Below are positions 52,447-61,174 of a DNA stretch of 64,000 bases, one piece after another. The position numbers and the translations under genes were made by a program. Source of the DNA: Paenibacillus cookii (GTDB lineage: Bacteria > Bacillota > Bacilli > Paenibacillales > Paenibacillaceae); contig NZ_BORW01000004.1 of NCBI RefSeq assembly GCF_018333375.1, positions 178,177 to 242,176 of the forward strand. Direction: 5' to 3'. The stretch's first letter is position 1; the number at the start of each line of letters is the position of its first letter. The notes beneath the pieces are model-generated. The model did no database searches. It saw nothing but the letters and a program-made list of their open reading frames with translations, and had not been told where the DNA came from.

Positions 52447-53739
52447 ATGGAATTGCCAGTCACAGCGATTGTAGGAGCTAACTGGGGAGATGAAGGCAAA
52501 GGGAAAATGACGGACGTTCTCTCTGCGGATTCTTCCTATGTCGTGCGTTTCCAGGGAGGCAGCAATGCGGGTCATACGATCATCAATGAGTACGGGAAGT
52601 TTGCGCTGCATATGTTGCCTTCGGGAGTGTTTAATCCCGATGTGGTCAATGTCATCGGCCCCGGAACCGCCTTGGATGCGGATGTATTGTTAAAAGAACG
52701 GGATGAGCTGGTGGCCAGGGGCGTGCCGGAACCGAAGCTTGCCATATCAAGCCGGGCGCAGATCGTTTTGCCGGTGCACCGCTTGTTTGACGAATTGGAA
52801 GAGGAACGTTTGGGCGCGCGGAGTTTTGGTTCCACCAAGCAGGGGATCGCTCCTTTTTATGCCGATAAATATGCGAAGCTCGGGATTCAGGTCGCCGACC
52901 TGTACGATGAGCATCGGTTGATGAGAAGATTGGAACAAATGCTCGACGCCAAAAACGTGCTGCTTGAGCATATGTACGGGAAACCGTCCATGCGGGCGAA
53001 AGATTTGTTCCAAACCTTAAAGGCGCAAGGAGAAAAGCTGCGGCCATACGTCGTCGACACGACGCAAATGCTGAATGACGCTTACCGCAACGGGAAAACC
53101 ATTTTGCTGGAAGGGCAGCTTGGCGCGCTCCGCGATCCGGATCACGGCATCTATCCGTTTTCGACTTCTTCGTCGACGTTGGCGGGATTCGCGACGGTTG
53201 GCGCGGGATTGCCTGCTTCCGCCATCGACAGCGTTGTTGCCGTCGTCAAAGCGTATTCCAGCTGCGTTGGAGCAGGTCCGTTCGTTTCCGAGCTGGAGGG
53301 GGAAGAAGCGGAACAATTGCGCCGGCGCGGCGGCGACGCGGGCGAATACGGCGCTTTGACCGGCCGTCCGAGAAGGGTCGGCTGGTTTGACGCGGTGGCG
53401 ACCCGCTACGGCTGCATGGTCCAAGGCGCGACCGAAATCGCTTTGACCAACCTGGACGTTTTGGGCTATTTGGATCAAATTCCGGTCTGCGTCGCTTACG
53501 AGCTGCAGGACGGAACGGTGACGGACCGGTTTCCGGTAAGCGCCGAGCTGGAGCATGCCAAACCGGTCATCCAGACGTTCGAAGGATGGAAAAGCGACAT
53601 TTCGCAAGCGCGCACGTTCGAGGAATTGCCGGAAGCGGCCCGGCGTTATATCGCTTTCATTGAAGCTTCCGTTCAGGCCAAAGCCAAATACATTTCGGTG
53701 GGGCCAAGACGCGACCAGCTTATCACGCGCGATATATAA
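52447..53739 (+). CDS. Adenylosuccinate synthetase family protein, divergent paralogue
   Basis: A 430-residue PurA-fold GTPase that should join aspartate to IMP or a related nucleotide. The catalytic loop GANWGDEGKGK keeps the Asp but has Asn for the usual Gln. Others diverge: STKQGIAPFYADKYAKLGI (usual GIGP), EGQLGALRDPDHGIYPFSTSS (usual EGAQGTLLD...GTYPxVTSS). VGAGPFVSEL, RPRRVGWFD and ALTNLDVLGYLDQIPVC are conserved. TTG at 52453 has better RBS spacing than ATG 52447. It lies divergent from LysR, not in a purine operon, so a second, specialised PurA is likely. Confidence 0.85.
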   Translation: MELPVTAIVGANWGDEGKGKMTDVLSADSSYVVRFQGGSNAGHTIINEYGKFALHMLPSGVFNPDVVNVIGPGTALDADVLLKERDELVARGVPEPKLAISSRAQIVLPVHRLFDELEEERLGARSFGSTKQGIAPFYADKYAKLGIQVADLYDEHRLMRRLEQMLDAKNVLLEHMYGKPSMRAKDLFQTLKAQGEKLRPYVVDTTQMLNDAYRNGKTILLEGQLGALRDPDHGIYPFSTSSSTLAGFATVGAGLPASAIDSVVAVVKAYSSCVGAGPFVSELEGEEAEQLRRRGGDAGEYGALTGRPRRVGWFDAVATRYGCMVQGATEIALTNLDVLGYLDQIPVCVAYELQDGTVTDRFPVSAELEHAKPVIQTFEGWKSDISQARTFEELPEAARRYIAFIEASVQAKAKYISVGPRRDQLITRDI

Positions 53740-53835
53740 TTGAAGGGATCGCGGTTTAACGGTGTTTCTCATGGACTCATGCATAATTTTCCTCTTTTGG
53801 CGGAAACTAACGTCCAAAGAGGAGGGTGATGCTGC

Positions 53836-54513
53836 ATGTGCCAGCGTTATTCAATGGCTGCCGACCTGCCGATGATCATGGATCATTTTCAGGTTGACCG
53901 CGTGATGTATTACTACAAAAACCGATACAACGTCAGCCCGACCCAGTTCACGCCGGTCATACTTCAGCAAAACGGCGAACGCGTCCTGGACGAATTCCGC
54001 TGGGGCTTCATTCCCTACTGGGGGAAGGATGCGGTCAATGCCGATCTGCATACGGTAAAGGAAAATCCCACGTACCGCAAAATGATCGAAAAACAGCGGT
54101 GCGTCATTCCGTGCAACGGCTTTTATTATTGGAAAAAGGAAGGCAAAAAAGCTTACCCCGTCCGCGTCGTGCTGAAAAACCGCGGGATGTTCGGGGTCGC
54201 CGGCTTGTATGAAATCTGGAAAGACCATCACGGCGAGCCGCTGCGAACGTTCACGCTGGTCATGACCGGGGCTAACGGACTGATCGGGGATTTCGAGGAA
54301 TCCCGCATGCCCGCCATTTTGCCGGAGGAAGCGATGAAGGACTGGCTGAATGAAGAAAACACGGCTTTTCATTCGTTAAGCTCGCTCTTGCAAACATATT
54401 CCGACGAAGAGATGGAGGCATATCCGGTTACGCCGCTCATCGGCAACGACGGGCATGACAGCGAAGAATGCATTCGCGAGATGGATTTGCGTACCGCGTG
54501 GGTGAAGCAGTAG
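53836..54513 (+). CDS. SRAP (YedK/HMCES-like) protein with altered catalytic residues
   Basis: A 225-residue SOS-response-associated peptidase fold, which in family members traps abasic sites through the N-terminal Cys. Cys2 follows the initiator Met (MCQRY; family MCGR), and Asn69 of the NAR motif is kept (AVNADLHT). The Glu of the family GFYEWK motif is Tyr98 here (GFYYWKK) and the His of HDRMP is Glu155 (EESRMPAIL). Covalent capture may remain but the reversal/autoprocessing residues differ. RBS GAGGAGGGTGAT. It stands alone. Confidence 0.82.
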   Translation: MCQRYSMAADLPMIMDHFQVDRVMYYYKNRYNVSPTQFTPVILQQNGERVLDEFRWGFIPYWGKDAVNADLHTVKENPTYRKMIEKQRCVIPCNGFYYWKKEGKKAYPVRVVLKNRGMFGVAGLYEIWKDHHGEPLRTFTLVMTGANGLIGDFEESRMPAILPEEAMKDWLNEENTAFHSLSSLLQTYSDEEMEAYPVTPLIGNDGHDSEECIREMDLRTAWVKQ

Positions 54514-54585
54514 GCCGGAAGCACTCCTAAAAATTCAGAGATCGAAGCGGTCAAACAGCTGAACATGGTTTATGTTTTACGTGTC

Positions 54586-54626
54586 AAGCGTCTATATCCC
54601 GACCGGGAGGTTTAGGCGCTTTTTTC
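54586..54626 (+). terminator. Terminator in the gap after the SRAP gene
   Basis: AAGCG-CTA and CCCG pair with CGGG, TTAG and CGCTT, followed by six T; about 75 nt after the SRAP stop. Confidence 0.65.
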
Positions 54627-54701
54627 GTTTGCTTCAAGACGCCCCCGAATCCTTTTTTTGGGATTGCCGTATCTGACGGTCCCGCCGACGACCTGCCGGA
54701 A

Positions 54702-54730
54702 TTGGCTCAACTCTGCCGATATGTTATATT
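54702..54730 (+). promoter_or_regulatory. Promoter of the YCF48-like lipoprotein gene
   Basis: TTGGCT (54702-54707), 17 bp, TATATT (54725-54730), 60 nt before the start codon. Confidence 0.5.
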
Positions 54731-54789
54731 ATTTGAGTTGGGGGCTTCTTTGAAAGGACAGGCTGTCCTCAGGAGAGGAGGAACTTAGG

Positions 54790-56079
54790 ATGAAGTGGGG
54801 CAGACAACTCGTTGGCATCGCTTTGCTGTGCAGCCTATTGTTAAGCGCATGTTCTTCCGAGGAGGGACAGACCGCGGAACCGGCGTCGGCTCCCGCATTG
54901 CAGGATTCCGCCGAATCGGCGGCCGGTGACGGCCAGACCCTAACGGTGGTGGCGCCGAGCGAAGCGAACAAGGTAAACCATGATGCAGGCAAATATAAAA
55001 TTCAAACCAAACTTACGGAATTCCAGCTTCTAAGCGAAACTCAGGGCATTGCCTGGGGATTAACCCGCAATGAACTTCGCATGTATTTGACCGAGGACAA
55101 CGGCCGGACCTGGGTCAACATTTCGCCGTCGGCGAACGTGCAGTTCGCAGCGAATCCCAGGTATGGAAAGGACGTTTATTTTACGGATCCGCAAAACGGC
55201 TGGATCGTCCGCGATCCCGCAGGCATGTCGGAGACGATCGTGCTTCATACGAGCGACGGGGGAGAAAATTGGAACATTTCCTCGATCCCCCAAAAGAACA
55301 GGGTTTCCGCGATCCATTTCAATTCGCCGCAGCACGGCTGGCTCATGACGACGGAAGAGTCGTCGACGGGCAAGGAGCTTAAGGTGCTTTACCGCACCGA
55401 TGACGGCGGGGCCGTCTGGAATATCGCGATGCAGAACACGGTGTACGATCGAGGAAGATCCGAAACCGGCGCCCCGATTCCTCATCTGGGTTATACGGTA
55501 GGGATAAACTTCACCGACTCCATGAACGGATACGCCATGATTCAGGAATTGGGGGAACCCAAGCTTTACCGGACGAAGGACGGGGGCAAAAAATGGACTT
55601 CGGGCCCGGCGTTTTTTGACCGGGAAAAGCTGAAGCCGTGCATTTCCTATGCGGCCGGCAACCTTCAATTTTTCGGGTCGCATAAGGACGGATGGATTCC
55701 GATCGGCTGCAAGCTTGGAGACAGCACGAAATACAACGGTTATTTCACGGAGGATGGCGGCGACACGTGGAAATTCGTCAACTTCGGCCTTCCCTCGAGC
55801 GAAGGGTTGAACCAATCCCTGCGGCCTACATTCATCAATCCCGCTGAAGGCTGGGCGCTTGTCGGCAGTACGCTGTACCATACGGTGGACCAGGGCAAGA
55901 CATGGCTTGCAATCACGAAGAACGAAGTGCTGCAGCAAAAGCTTCGGGAGTATCCCGAAGTCGTGAAGCTGCAATTTGCGTCGCCGCATGTAGGCTGGCT
56001 TCTGATCGGAAACAGCGAGCAGCGGAGCTCGAGGCTTTTGCAAACGACGGACGGCGGTGCAACGTGGAGAGTGTTGTAA
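54790..56079 (+). CDS. YCF48/BNR-repeat lipoprotein
   Basis: A 429-residue exported lipoprotein with lipobox LLLSAC near residue 21 and an acidic Ala/Ser spacer. It then has a propeller with repeated Asp-box units (LTEDNGRTWVNIS, HTSDGGENWNIS, RTDDGGAVWNIA, RTKDGGKKWTSG, FTEDGGDTWKFV, HTVDQGKTWLAI, QTTDGGATWRVL). Such propellers are found in photosystem assembly factors and sialidases, but no sialidase catalytic residues are seen. Function unknown, possibly binding surface ligands. RBS GAGAGGAGG. Confidence 0.8.
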   Translation: MKWGRQLVGIALLCSLLLSACSSEEGQTAEPASAPALQDSAESAAGDGQTLTVVAPSEANKVNHDAGKYKIQTKLTEFQLLSETQGIAWGLTRNELRMYLTEDNGRTWVNISPSANVQFAANPRYGKDVYFTDPQNGWIVRDPAGMSETIVLHTSDGGENWNISSIPQKNRVSAIHFNSPQHGWLMTTEESSTGKELKVLYRTDDGGAVWNIAMQNTVYDRGRSETGAPIPHLGYTVGINFTDSMNGYAMIQELGEPKLYRTKDGGKKWTSGPAFFDREKLKPCISYAAGNLQFFGSHKDGWIPIGCKLGDSTKYNGYFTEDGGDTWKFVNFGLPSSEGLNQSLRPTFINPAEGWALVGSTLYHTVDQGKTWLAITKNEVLQQKLREYPEVVKLQFASPHVGWLLIGNSEQRSSRLLQTTDGGATWRVL

Positions 56080-56082
56080 AAG

Positions 56083-56118
56083 GAAGAAGCGAAGAACGGT
56101 GGTTCTTCGCTTCTTTGC
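56083..56118 (+). terminator. Terminator after the YCF48-like gene
   Basis: GAAGAAGCGAAGAAC pairs with GTTCTTCGCTTCTTT around a 4-nt loop. Confidence 0.8.
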
Positions 56119-56286
56119 GTCCGGCGGAAAAACGGTTGTCCGGTACGAATATCAGGGAAAAAGTTCGGAAAAGGCTCGTCTGACAAGGACTAGTGGTTTT
56201 TTTGTCATATCCCCCGCATATACTTGTTATGAACAGGCCCGCTTGAGGAGCATCGCTCAGCCTAAAGTCGAAAAGGAGGGGGAAGC

Positions 56287-56724
56287 ATGCCAGGAGATTC
56301 GTCATTTTGGATGTTCGACTTCTTCGGAAAAGTCATGCCGATCTTTTTTGTCGCCGTTATCGGTATCATTGCCGTGTCTGTCGGCAGAGGATTGCTGCAG
56401 TGGGGGCGGAACAACAAACAGCCTGTTCTCACGGTCGACTCCCGGATCGTCAGCAAACGGACCGAAATCAACCAGCGCCATACGCATGAGCCGAATGATC
56501 AGATGACCAGCCATACGAATACGGTCTACTATATTACGTTCGAAGTGGAAAGCGGGGACCGCATGGAGTTTCCCGTCAGCGGAAAACAGTTCGGATTATG
56601 CGCGGAAGGGGATACGGGAAGGCTTACGTTTCAAGGCACCCGGTTCAAAGGATTTGAGCGCCGTATGCGGTTTGCCGGCGAAGCCGAGGCGGGGGCGCGT
56701 TACCGGAATTATGAGCGTTTATGA
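56287..56724 (+). CDS. DUF2500 membrane protein
   Basis: A 145-residue protein with one N-terminal transmembrane helix (about 14-38) and a C-terminal beta domain matching DUF2500 (VDSRIVSKRTEI, YYITFEVESGDRMEFPVSGKQFGLCAEGDTGRLTFQGTRF). Unknown function. ATG 56287 follows AAAAGGAGGGGG; a TTG/GTG frame overlapping from 56057 is in another frame. Confidence 0.8.
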   Translation: MPGDSSFWMFDFFGKVMPIFFVAVIGIIAVSVGRGLLQWGRNNKQPVLTVDSRIVSKRTEINQRHTHEPNDQMTSHTNTVYYITFEVESGDRMEFPVSGKQFGLCAEGDTGRLTFQGTRFKGFERRMRFAGEAEAGARYRNYERL

Positions 56725-56754
56725 CGCGTACCGATGGCAAAAGCAAATGATTGG

Positions 56755-56785
56755 ACTGCATCTACCAAAGGATGTGGTCTTTTTG
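56755..56785 (+). terminator. Terminator after the DUF2500 gene
   Basis: ACTGCATC pairs with GATGTGGT (two G-U), followed by CTTTTTG. Confidence 0.65.
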
Positions 56786-56799
56786 TTTTTGCAATATGC

Positions 56800-56828
56800 T
56801 TGAATGGGAAGACGATTGAATCTAAAGT
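56800..56828 (+). promoter_or_regulatory. Candidate promoter of the SDR gene
   Basis: TTGAAT (56800-56805), 17 bp, TAAAGT (56823-56828). Confidence 0.45.
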
Positions 56829-56867
56829 AGAAGCATCGGGTAAGGCTAGAATAAAGGAGGAATCCAT

Positions 56868-57617
56868 ATGACATTTCAAAATATCGTCGTGGTTGTCACC
56901 GGAGCGGCCCAAGGCATCGGGTACGGCATAGCCAAAGCATTTGCCGAACAAGGGGCAAAACTCGTCATGGCGGATCTGAACGAAGATCAAGGCGCGGCTG
57001 CTGCGGCTGCGATCCGCAACGAAGGCAGACAAGCCATCTTCGTGCCTTGCGATGTGCGCAAAGAAGAGGATATCCGGAAGCTGATGAAAGCCGCGGAGGA
57101 TGAATACGGCAGAATCGATGTGCTGATCAACAACGCCGGGGTGTCCCGCTGGAAATCGCCGCTTGAGCTGTCCGTCGGCGAATGGGACGACGTGCTGAAC
57201 ACGAACGTGCGAAGCTGCTTTCTCGCGACCCGCGAAGCGGCCCGCTCCATGAAAAGGAACGGCGTTTCGGGAGCCGTCGTCAACATCGCATCCACGCGCG
57301 CGCTGATGTCGGAACCCAATTCGGAGGCATATGCCGCTTCGAAAGGGGCCATCGTGGCCCTGACCCATGCCATGGCCGTTTCCCTCGGACCGGACCAGAT
57401 CCGCGTCAATTGCATAAGCCCCGGCTGGATCGAAACGCAAGACTACGATTCGCTAAAACCGGCCGATCACGAACAACATCCGGCAGGCAGGGTAGGCAGA
57501 CCGGAGGATATCGCCAAGGCTTGCCTCTATTTGGCAGATCCGGACAATTCCTTCGTAACCGGGACTCATTTGGTGATCGACGGGGGCATGACGCGGAAAA
57601 TGATCTATGAACCGTAA
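56868..57617 (+). CDS. SDR-family oxidoreductase
   Basis: A 249-residue short-chain dehydrogenase: TGAAQGIG cofactor loop, DLNEDQ acidic end of strand 2 suggesting NAD preference, NNAG, catalytic Ser-Tyr-Lys in NIASTRA and AYAASKGA, and the C-terminal TGTHLVIDGG. It resembles glucose-1-dehydrogenase or 3-oxoacyl reductase-type enzymes; substrate unknown. RBS AAAGGAGGAATCC. It is monocistronic, with its own promoter and terminator. Confidence 0.87.
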   Translation: MTFQNIVVVVTGAAQGIGYGIAKAFAEQGAKLVMADLNEDQGAAAAAAIRNEGRQAIFVPCDVRKEEDIRKLMKAAEDEYGRIDVLINNAGVSRWKSPLELSVGEWDDVLNTNVRSCFLATREAARSMKRNGVSGAVVNIASTRALMSEPNSEAYAASKGAIVALTHAMAVSLGPDQIRVNCISPGWIETQDYDSLKPADHEQHPAGRVGRPEDIAKACLYLADPDNSFVTGTHLVIDGGMTRKMIYEP

Positions 57618-57737
57618 CTTTTCTCCTGCGCAGTTGGCCCTAATACCTTCCAGTATTTCTCTTTCTCCGACCATTCCAGGCCGTTTTCCGCGGCCGGCAT
57701 AGTTCCTTTTAGGCATTCTTGATTTCGCGCGACTTGC

Positions 57738-57776
57738 ATGAGCCCGTTCTTTAAGGACTTGGGCTCATCTTTTTTT
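57738..57776 (+). terminator. Terminator after the SDR gene
   Basis: ATGAGCCC pairs with GGGCTCAT, followed by C and a run of T. The rest of 57618-57850 contains TATAAT at 57789-57794, possibly part of the next promoter, and no gene. Confidence 0.75.
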
Positions 57777-57850
57777 GGGGGATCAATGCTATAATTACTC
57801 CGTTTACTACATGAGGATCGCGAGTCCTCGCATAGGAATGGAGGGAAATT

Positions 57851-59623
57851 ATGTTTGTCAAAAATTCTCGATGGCTCACTGCCCTGCTGTTTCTGGCGGC
57901 GATCCTGCTTACGGGATTCAGCGCCCCGTCGAAGGACGTCAAGGCCACTTGGGTATGGCAGACGGAACTGATCGAGGATGGCGGAGAAAAATTACTAGAG
58001 TTCGCCCGCAATGAAGGCATTAATCTGATCTACCTGCAAATCAATCGGGATTTGCCTAAAAAGACCTATGAAACGTTCGTGCAGCACGCGCATGAGGAAC
58101 GCGTCGCCGTCCATGCGCTTGGCGGTGATCCAGGATGGGCGCTGACGGAACATCGGGAGCGCATGTTAGGACTTGCCGAATGGACGATGGAGTACAATGC
58201 CGGCGCCTCGCCCGAAAGCCGGTTCGATGGAATCCATCTCGATATAGAACCTTATGTTCTTCCCCAGTGGGCAGCGGATCATGATGCAGTCATCCAAACA
58301 TGGGAGAGCAACCTATCGGCTTTTCTAGGCAAAACATCCGGCTCGGGGCTCGAACTCGGAATCGACATTCCCTTCTGGTTTGACGGTTACAGCGCCTCCG
58401 GGGGCGAAGCGCTCAACGAATGGCTGATGCGGCAATTCGATCATGTCACGGTGCTGGCTTACCGGAATGACGTCGATTCGGAACACGGCATTATCGCCTT
58501 GTCCCAAGACGAGCTCGACCTAGCCGACCGACTCGGCAAAAAAGTGCTGATCGGCGTCAACACGAAGGAAATGCCGGGCGAAAGCTACACGACCTTTTAC
58601 GGGCAGCAAAAAGAGCAGATGAACCAATCCTTATCGGATCTGACCGGCCGGCTGGGCGCTCATTCCTCTTTTGCGGGACTGGCCATCCATGACTTCCGTT
58701 ATTGGGAAAACATGCCTAGCGGCGGCGGGGGCGGTGATCAGCCGGGACCCGGTCCGGCCCCCGAACCGGCCCCGGACCCCGACCCGGAGGGCAACGTTCC
58801 CGATGCGGATCCGGTCGTTCGGGATTCCATGGTAAGGGGTACCTATATCTGGGAAGCAAACCAGGTGCTTCAGAACGCTCAGGAGATCATCGGCTTCGCC
58901 AAAGAGAAAAAGCTGAACTGGCTTTATGTCCGGTTGGATTTGGAGCAGCCTTTCAGCGCGTATCAAACTTTCGTCAAACAGGCTTCGGCCGCAGGCATTG
59001 AAGTGCACGCCATGGGGGGACATCCGATCTGGGCGCTGCAGGAAAGCCGTCCCAAAATGATGAAACTGGTCAAATACGTCAAGGACTACAACCGCTCGGT
59101 TCAGGGAGATGAACGTTTCCATGGCATCCATTTGGATATCGAGCCCTACGTGCTTCCGGAATGGAGGTCCGATCCGCAGCGGGTCCTTTCGGAATGGACC
59201 TCCAACCTGGATGCGTTCGTCACGGAGCTGAAAAAGGACTCCCGTTTGCAAGCGAGCATGGATTTGGCGGTTTGGCTCGACAAATATAAAGTCCCGGGCG
59301 GGGACATGTCGATCAGCAAATGGATGATCCAGCGCATGGACCACGTGTCATTGATGGCTTTTCGGGATTCCGCGGCCGGTTCGAACGGCATCGTCAACGT
59401 CGCCAAAGAAGAAATCGGTTTTGCGGACGAATTGGGCAAGCCGATCCTCCTTTCGGTCGAAATGAAAGAAAGCCATGAAGGCAACCACATTACCTTCTTC
59501 GAGGAAGGAGCGGAATACATGGAGGGAGAGCTGGCGAAGCTGCCCGGTTTGTTGAAAGATTCCCCCTCCTACGCAGGCAACGTGGTGCACGCTTACGATT
59601 ATTGGAGGAACGCAAAACCTTGA
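57851..59623 (+). CDS. Secreted protein of two tandem TIM-barrel-like domains
   Basis: A 590-residue exported protein. After a signal peptide (1-~27) come two homologous units of about 260 residues (30-290 and 327-588). A Gly/Pro/Glu/Asp linker (291-320: GGGGGDQPGPGP...) joins them. Each starts with a WVWQTEL / YIWEANQ strand and contains GIHLDIEPYVLP followed by W, with Asp131/Glu133 and Asp429/Glu431 in DxE pairs like GH18-type catalytic motifs. I do not recognise the family; a glycan-binding or -cleaving role is plausible. RBS GGAGGGAAATT. Confidence 0.72.
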   Translation: MFVKNSRWLTALLFLAAILLTGFSAPSKDVKATWVWQTELIEDGGEKLLEFARNEGINLIYLQINRDLPKKTYETFVQHAHEERVAVHALGGDPGWALTEHRERMLGLAEWTMEYNAGASPESRFDGIHLDIEPYVLPQWAADHDAVIQTWESNLSAFLGKTSGSGLELGIDIPFWFDGYSASGGEALNEWLMRQFDHVTVLAYRNDVDSEHGIIALSQDELDLADRLGKKVLIGVNTKEMPGESYTTFYGQQKEQMNQSLSDLTGRLGAHSSFAGLAIHDFRYWENMPSGGGGGDQPGPGPAPEPAPDPDPEGNVPDADPVVRDSMVRGTYIWEANQVLQNAQEIIGFAKEKKLNWLYVRLDLEQPFSAYQTFVKQASAAGIEVHAMGGHPIWALQESRPKMMKLVKYVKDYNRSVQGDERFHGIHLDIEPYVLPEWRSDPQRVLSEWTSNLDAFVTELKKDSRLQASMDLAVWLDKYKVPGGDMSISKWMIQRMDHVSLMAFRDSAAGSNGIVNVAKEEIGFADELGKPILLSVEMKESHEGNHITFFEEGAEYMEGELAKLPGLLKDSPSYAGNVVHAYDYWRNAKP

Positions 59624-59650
59624 ACCTGAATCGCTAATGAGCAAAATGTT

Positions 59651-59687
59651 CTGCTTGCGCCGAATAGGCGGCAAGCAGATTTTTTTA
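59651..59687 (+). terminator. Terminator after the tandem-domain gene
   Basis: CTGCTTGC pairs with GCAAGCAG, with a CGC/GCG inner part, followed by seven T. The stretch 59624-59820 otherwise has no supported gene. Confidence 0.8.
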
Positions 59688-59820
59688 TTCCGGAGCGCAA
59701 TCACTCGTCAGGGCGAGCCGAGGGCATGCCGGGCGGCACGCTGGGCATTCACACAGAAACGGCTGCCGGCATACCATAAGGTGTTAGCAACGCGAGTGAG
59801 ATAAAGGAGCGTGAACGAAA

Positions 59821-60915
59821 ATGGCAGGTCTGGAAAAGCATTATTTCGGGCGCGGCAATACGGCAGTGGGGTTGTACACGTTGTACGATTCCATTTTAAA
59901 CGGACTGGATACCGTATTTGTCATCGACGGACGGATCGGATCGGGGACTTCGCAAGTGCTTGCCCAATTGGCGGCGGCGTGGAAAGATAACGGCTGGACG
60001 AAACACTATATACATGAGACGTTGGATAGCGAGCAGCTGGAAGGCATCATTTTGGAGGAAGCGCGAATCGGCATCGTCGACGGAAACGCCTGGAGCGCCG
60101 ATCCCGTTCTGGAGGGGACGGAAATTCGCGTAATTGACGCTGCCGCGGCGCTGCGAAGCGGTTTCATCGACGATGTGGAAGCGCGGACGAAGGATCTGGA
60201 GCAGGAAATCGCCGCGCTTTACGCGAAGGCTTACGACTCCTTTTTAAAAACGCTGCGCATCCATGACGAATGGGAGAAATTCTACATCGATCATTTAGAC
60301 CGCGAACGCGCCAATCAAATCACGGCGGAGTTTGCCGACGAATATTTGGTCCCATTCCGCTCGAAGAAAGCGAACGTCACCCGCCGGTTTCTCGGCGCTG
60401 CCACGTGGCAAGGAGCCCTCGATTACGTTCCGAACTTGACGGAAAACCTCCGCACGCGGATTTTCGTCAAGGGCCGCCCGGGCTCCGGAAAATCCACCAT
60501 GTTCAAAAAATTGGCCAAAGAAGCGGAAGCGCGGGGTATCGACACCGAGATTTACCACTGCGGTTTTGATCCGAACAGCCTGGATATGCTTATTTTTCCT
60601 GAACTAAGTCTGGCCATCTTCGACAGCACGGCGCCGCATGAGCATTTTCCAAGCCGCGAAGGGGACAGCATCCTCGACGTGTACGAACTGGCCATCAAGG
60701 AAGGCACGGACGAGGCGTTCGCCGAGGAAATCGCCGAGATTCGGGGCCGGTATTCCGCTTCCATGAAACATTCGATTTCGATTCTGTCGGACATCAAACG
60801 GATCCGCGACGAGGTATGGTCGGCGTATGATGCGGCCGTCGATCCGGCGGCGTTGCGAGCCGTCGCAACCCAAGTCGTCCGCCAGGTAGACGCATTGACG
60901 AACTCCTCCGTATAA
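59821..60915 (+). CDS. Two-P-loop ATPase of the PRK06851 type
   Basis: A 364-residue protein with two NTPase modules. The first (about 1-140) has the degenerate Walker A GRIGSGTSQVL, the usual Lys being Thr. The second (about 215-360) has a full Walker A in GRPGSGKSTMF and a probable Walker B in LAIFDST. The helical linker (about 125-205) is charged. Members are widespread in Bacilli and Clostridia with unknown function. RBS AAAGGAGCGTG. It lies upstream of the spore germination genes but has its own terminator. Confidence 0.75.
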   Translation: MAGLEKHYFGRGNTAVGLYTLYDSILNGLDTVFVIDGRIGSGTSQVLAQLAAAWKDNGWTKHYIHETLDSEQLEGIILEEARIGIVDGNAWSADPVLEGTEIRVIDAAAALRSGFIDDVEARTKDLEQEIAALYAKAYDSFLKTLRIHDEWEKFYIDHLDRERANQITAEFADEYLVPFRSKKANVTRRFLGAATWQGALDYVPNLTENLRTRIFVKGRPGSGKSTMFKKLAKEAEARGIDTEIYHCGFDPNSLDMLIFPELSLAIFDSTAPHEHFPSREGDSILDVYELAIKEGTDEAFAEEIAEIRGRYSASMKHSISILSDIKRIRDEVWSAYDAAVDPAALRAVATQVVRQVDALTNSSV

Positions 60916-60964
60916 CCGAACCACCCCATGCCCGTAAATTAAACGCAATCCCAGGTTTTCGCGT

Positions 60965-61010
60965 AAGCGCCTTTTTTCGCAAAGGAATGCGGAATAGGCG
61001 CTTATTTTGT
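60965..61010 (+). terminator. Terminator after the two-P-loop ATPase gene
   Basis: AAGCGCC pairs with GGCGCTT with an inner TTCGC/GCGGAA pairing, followed by ATTTTGTTG. Confidence 0.65.
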
Positions 61011-61131
61011 TGTTTCCCGAAAAGAGCGCGCATTCCCGTTTGGATCGAAACAAGGCGTCAAACGAACCGCGTCCGTGTCGCAATAAAGTACAAGTTGTAA
61101 AGATTTGTTGTCACTCATCTAGGCGAATGCA

Positions 61132-61139
61132 CATACACT
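61132..61139 (+). promoter_or_regulatory. Candidate sigma-E promoter (-10) of cwlJ-gerQ
   Basis: CATACACT fits the sigma-E -10 consensus CATACAMT exactly. It is 36 nt before the cwlJ start. The -35 is imperfect, with only TCA (61121-61123) in the right place. Confidence 0.4.
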
Positions 61140-61174
61140 TATAAGGAAAATCATTCTTGCAGGGAGGTAGAATC

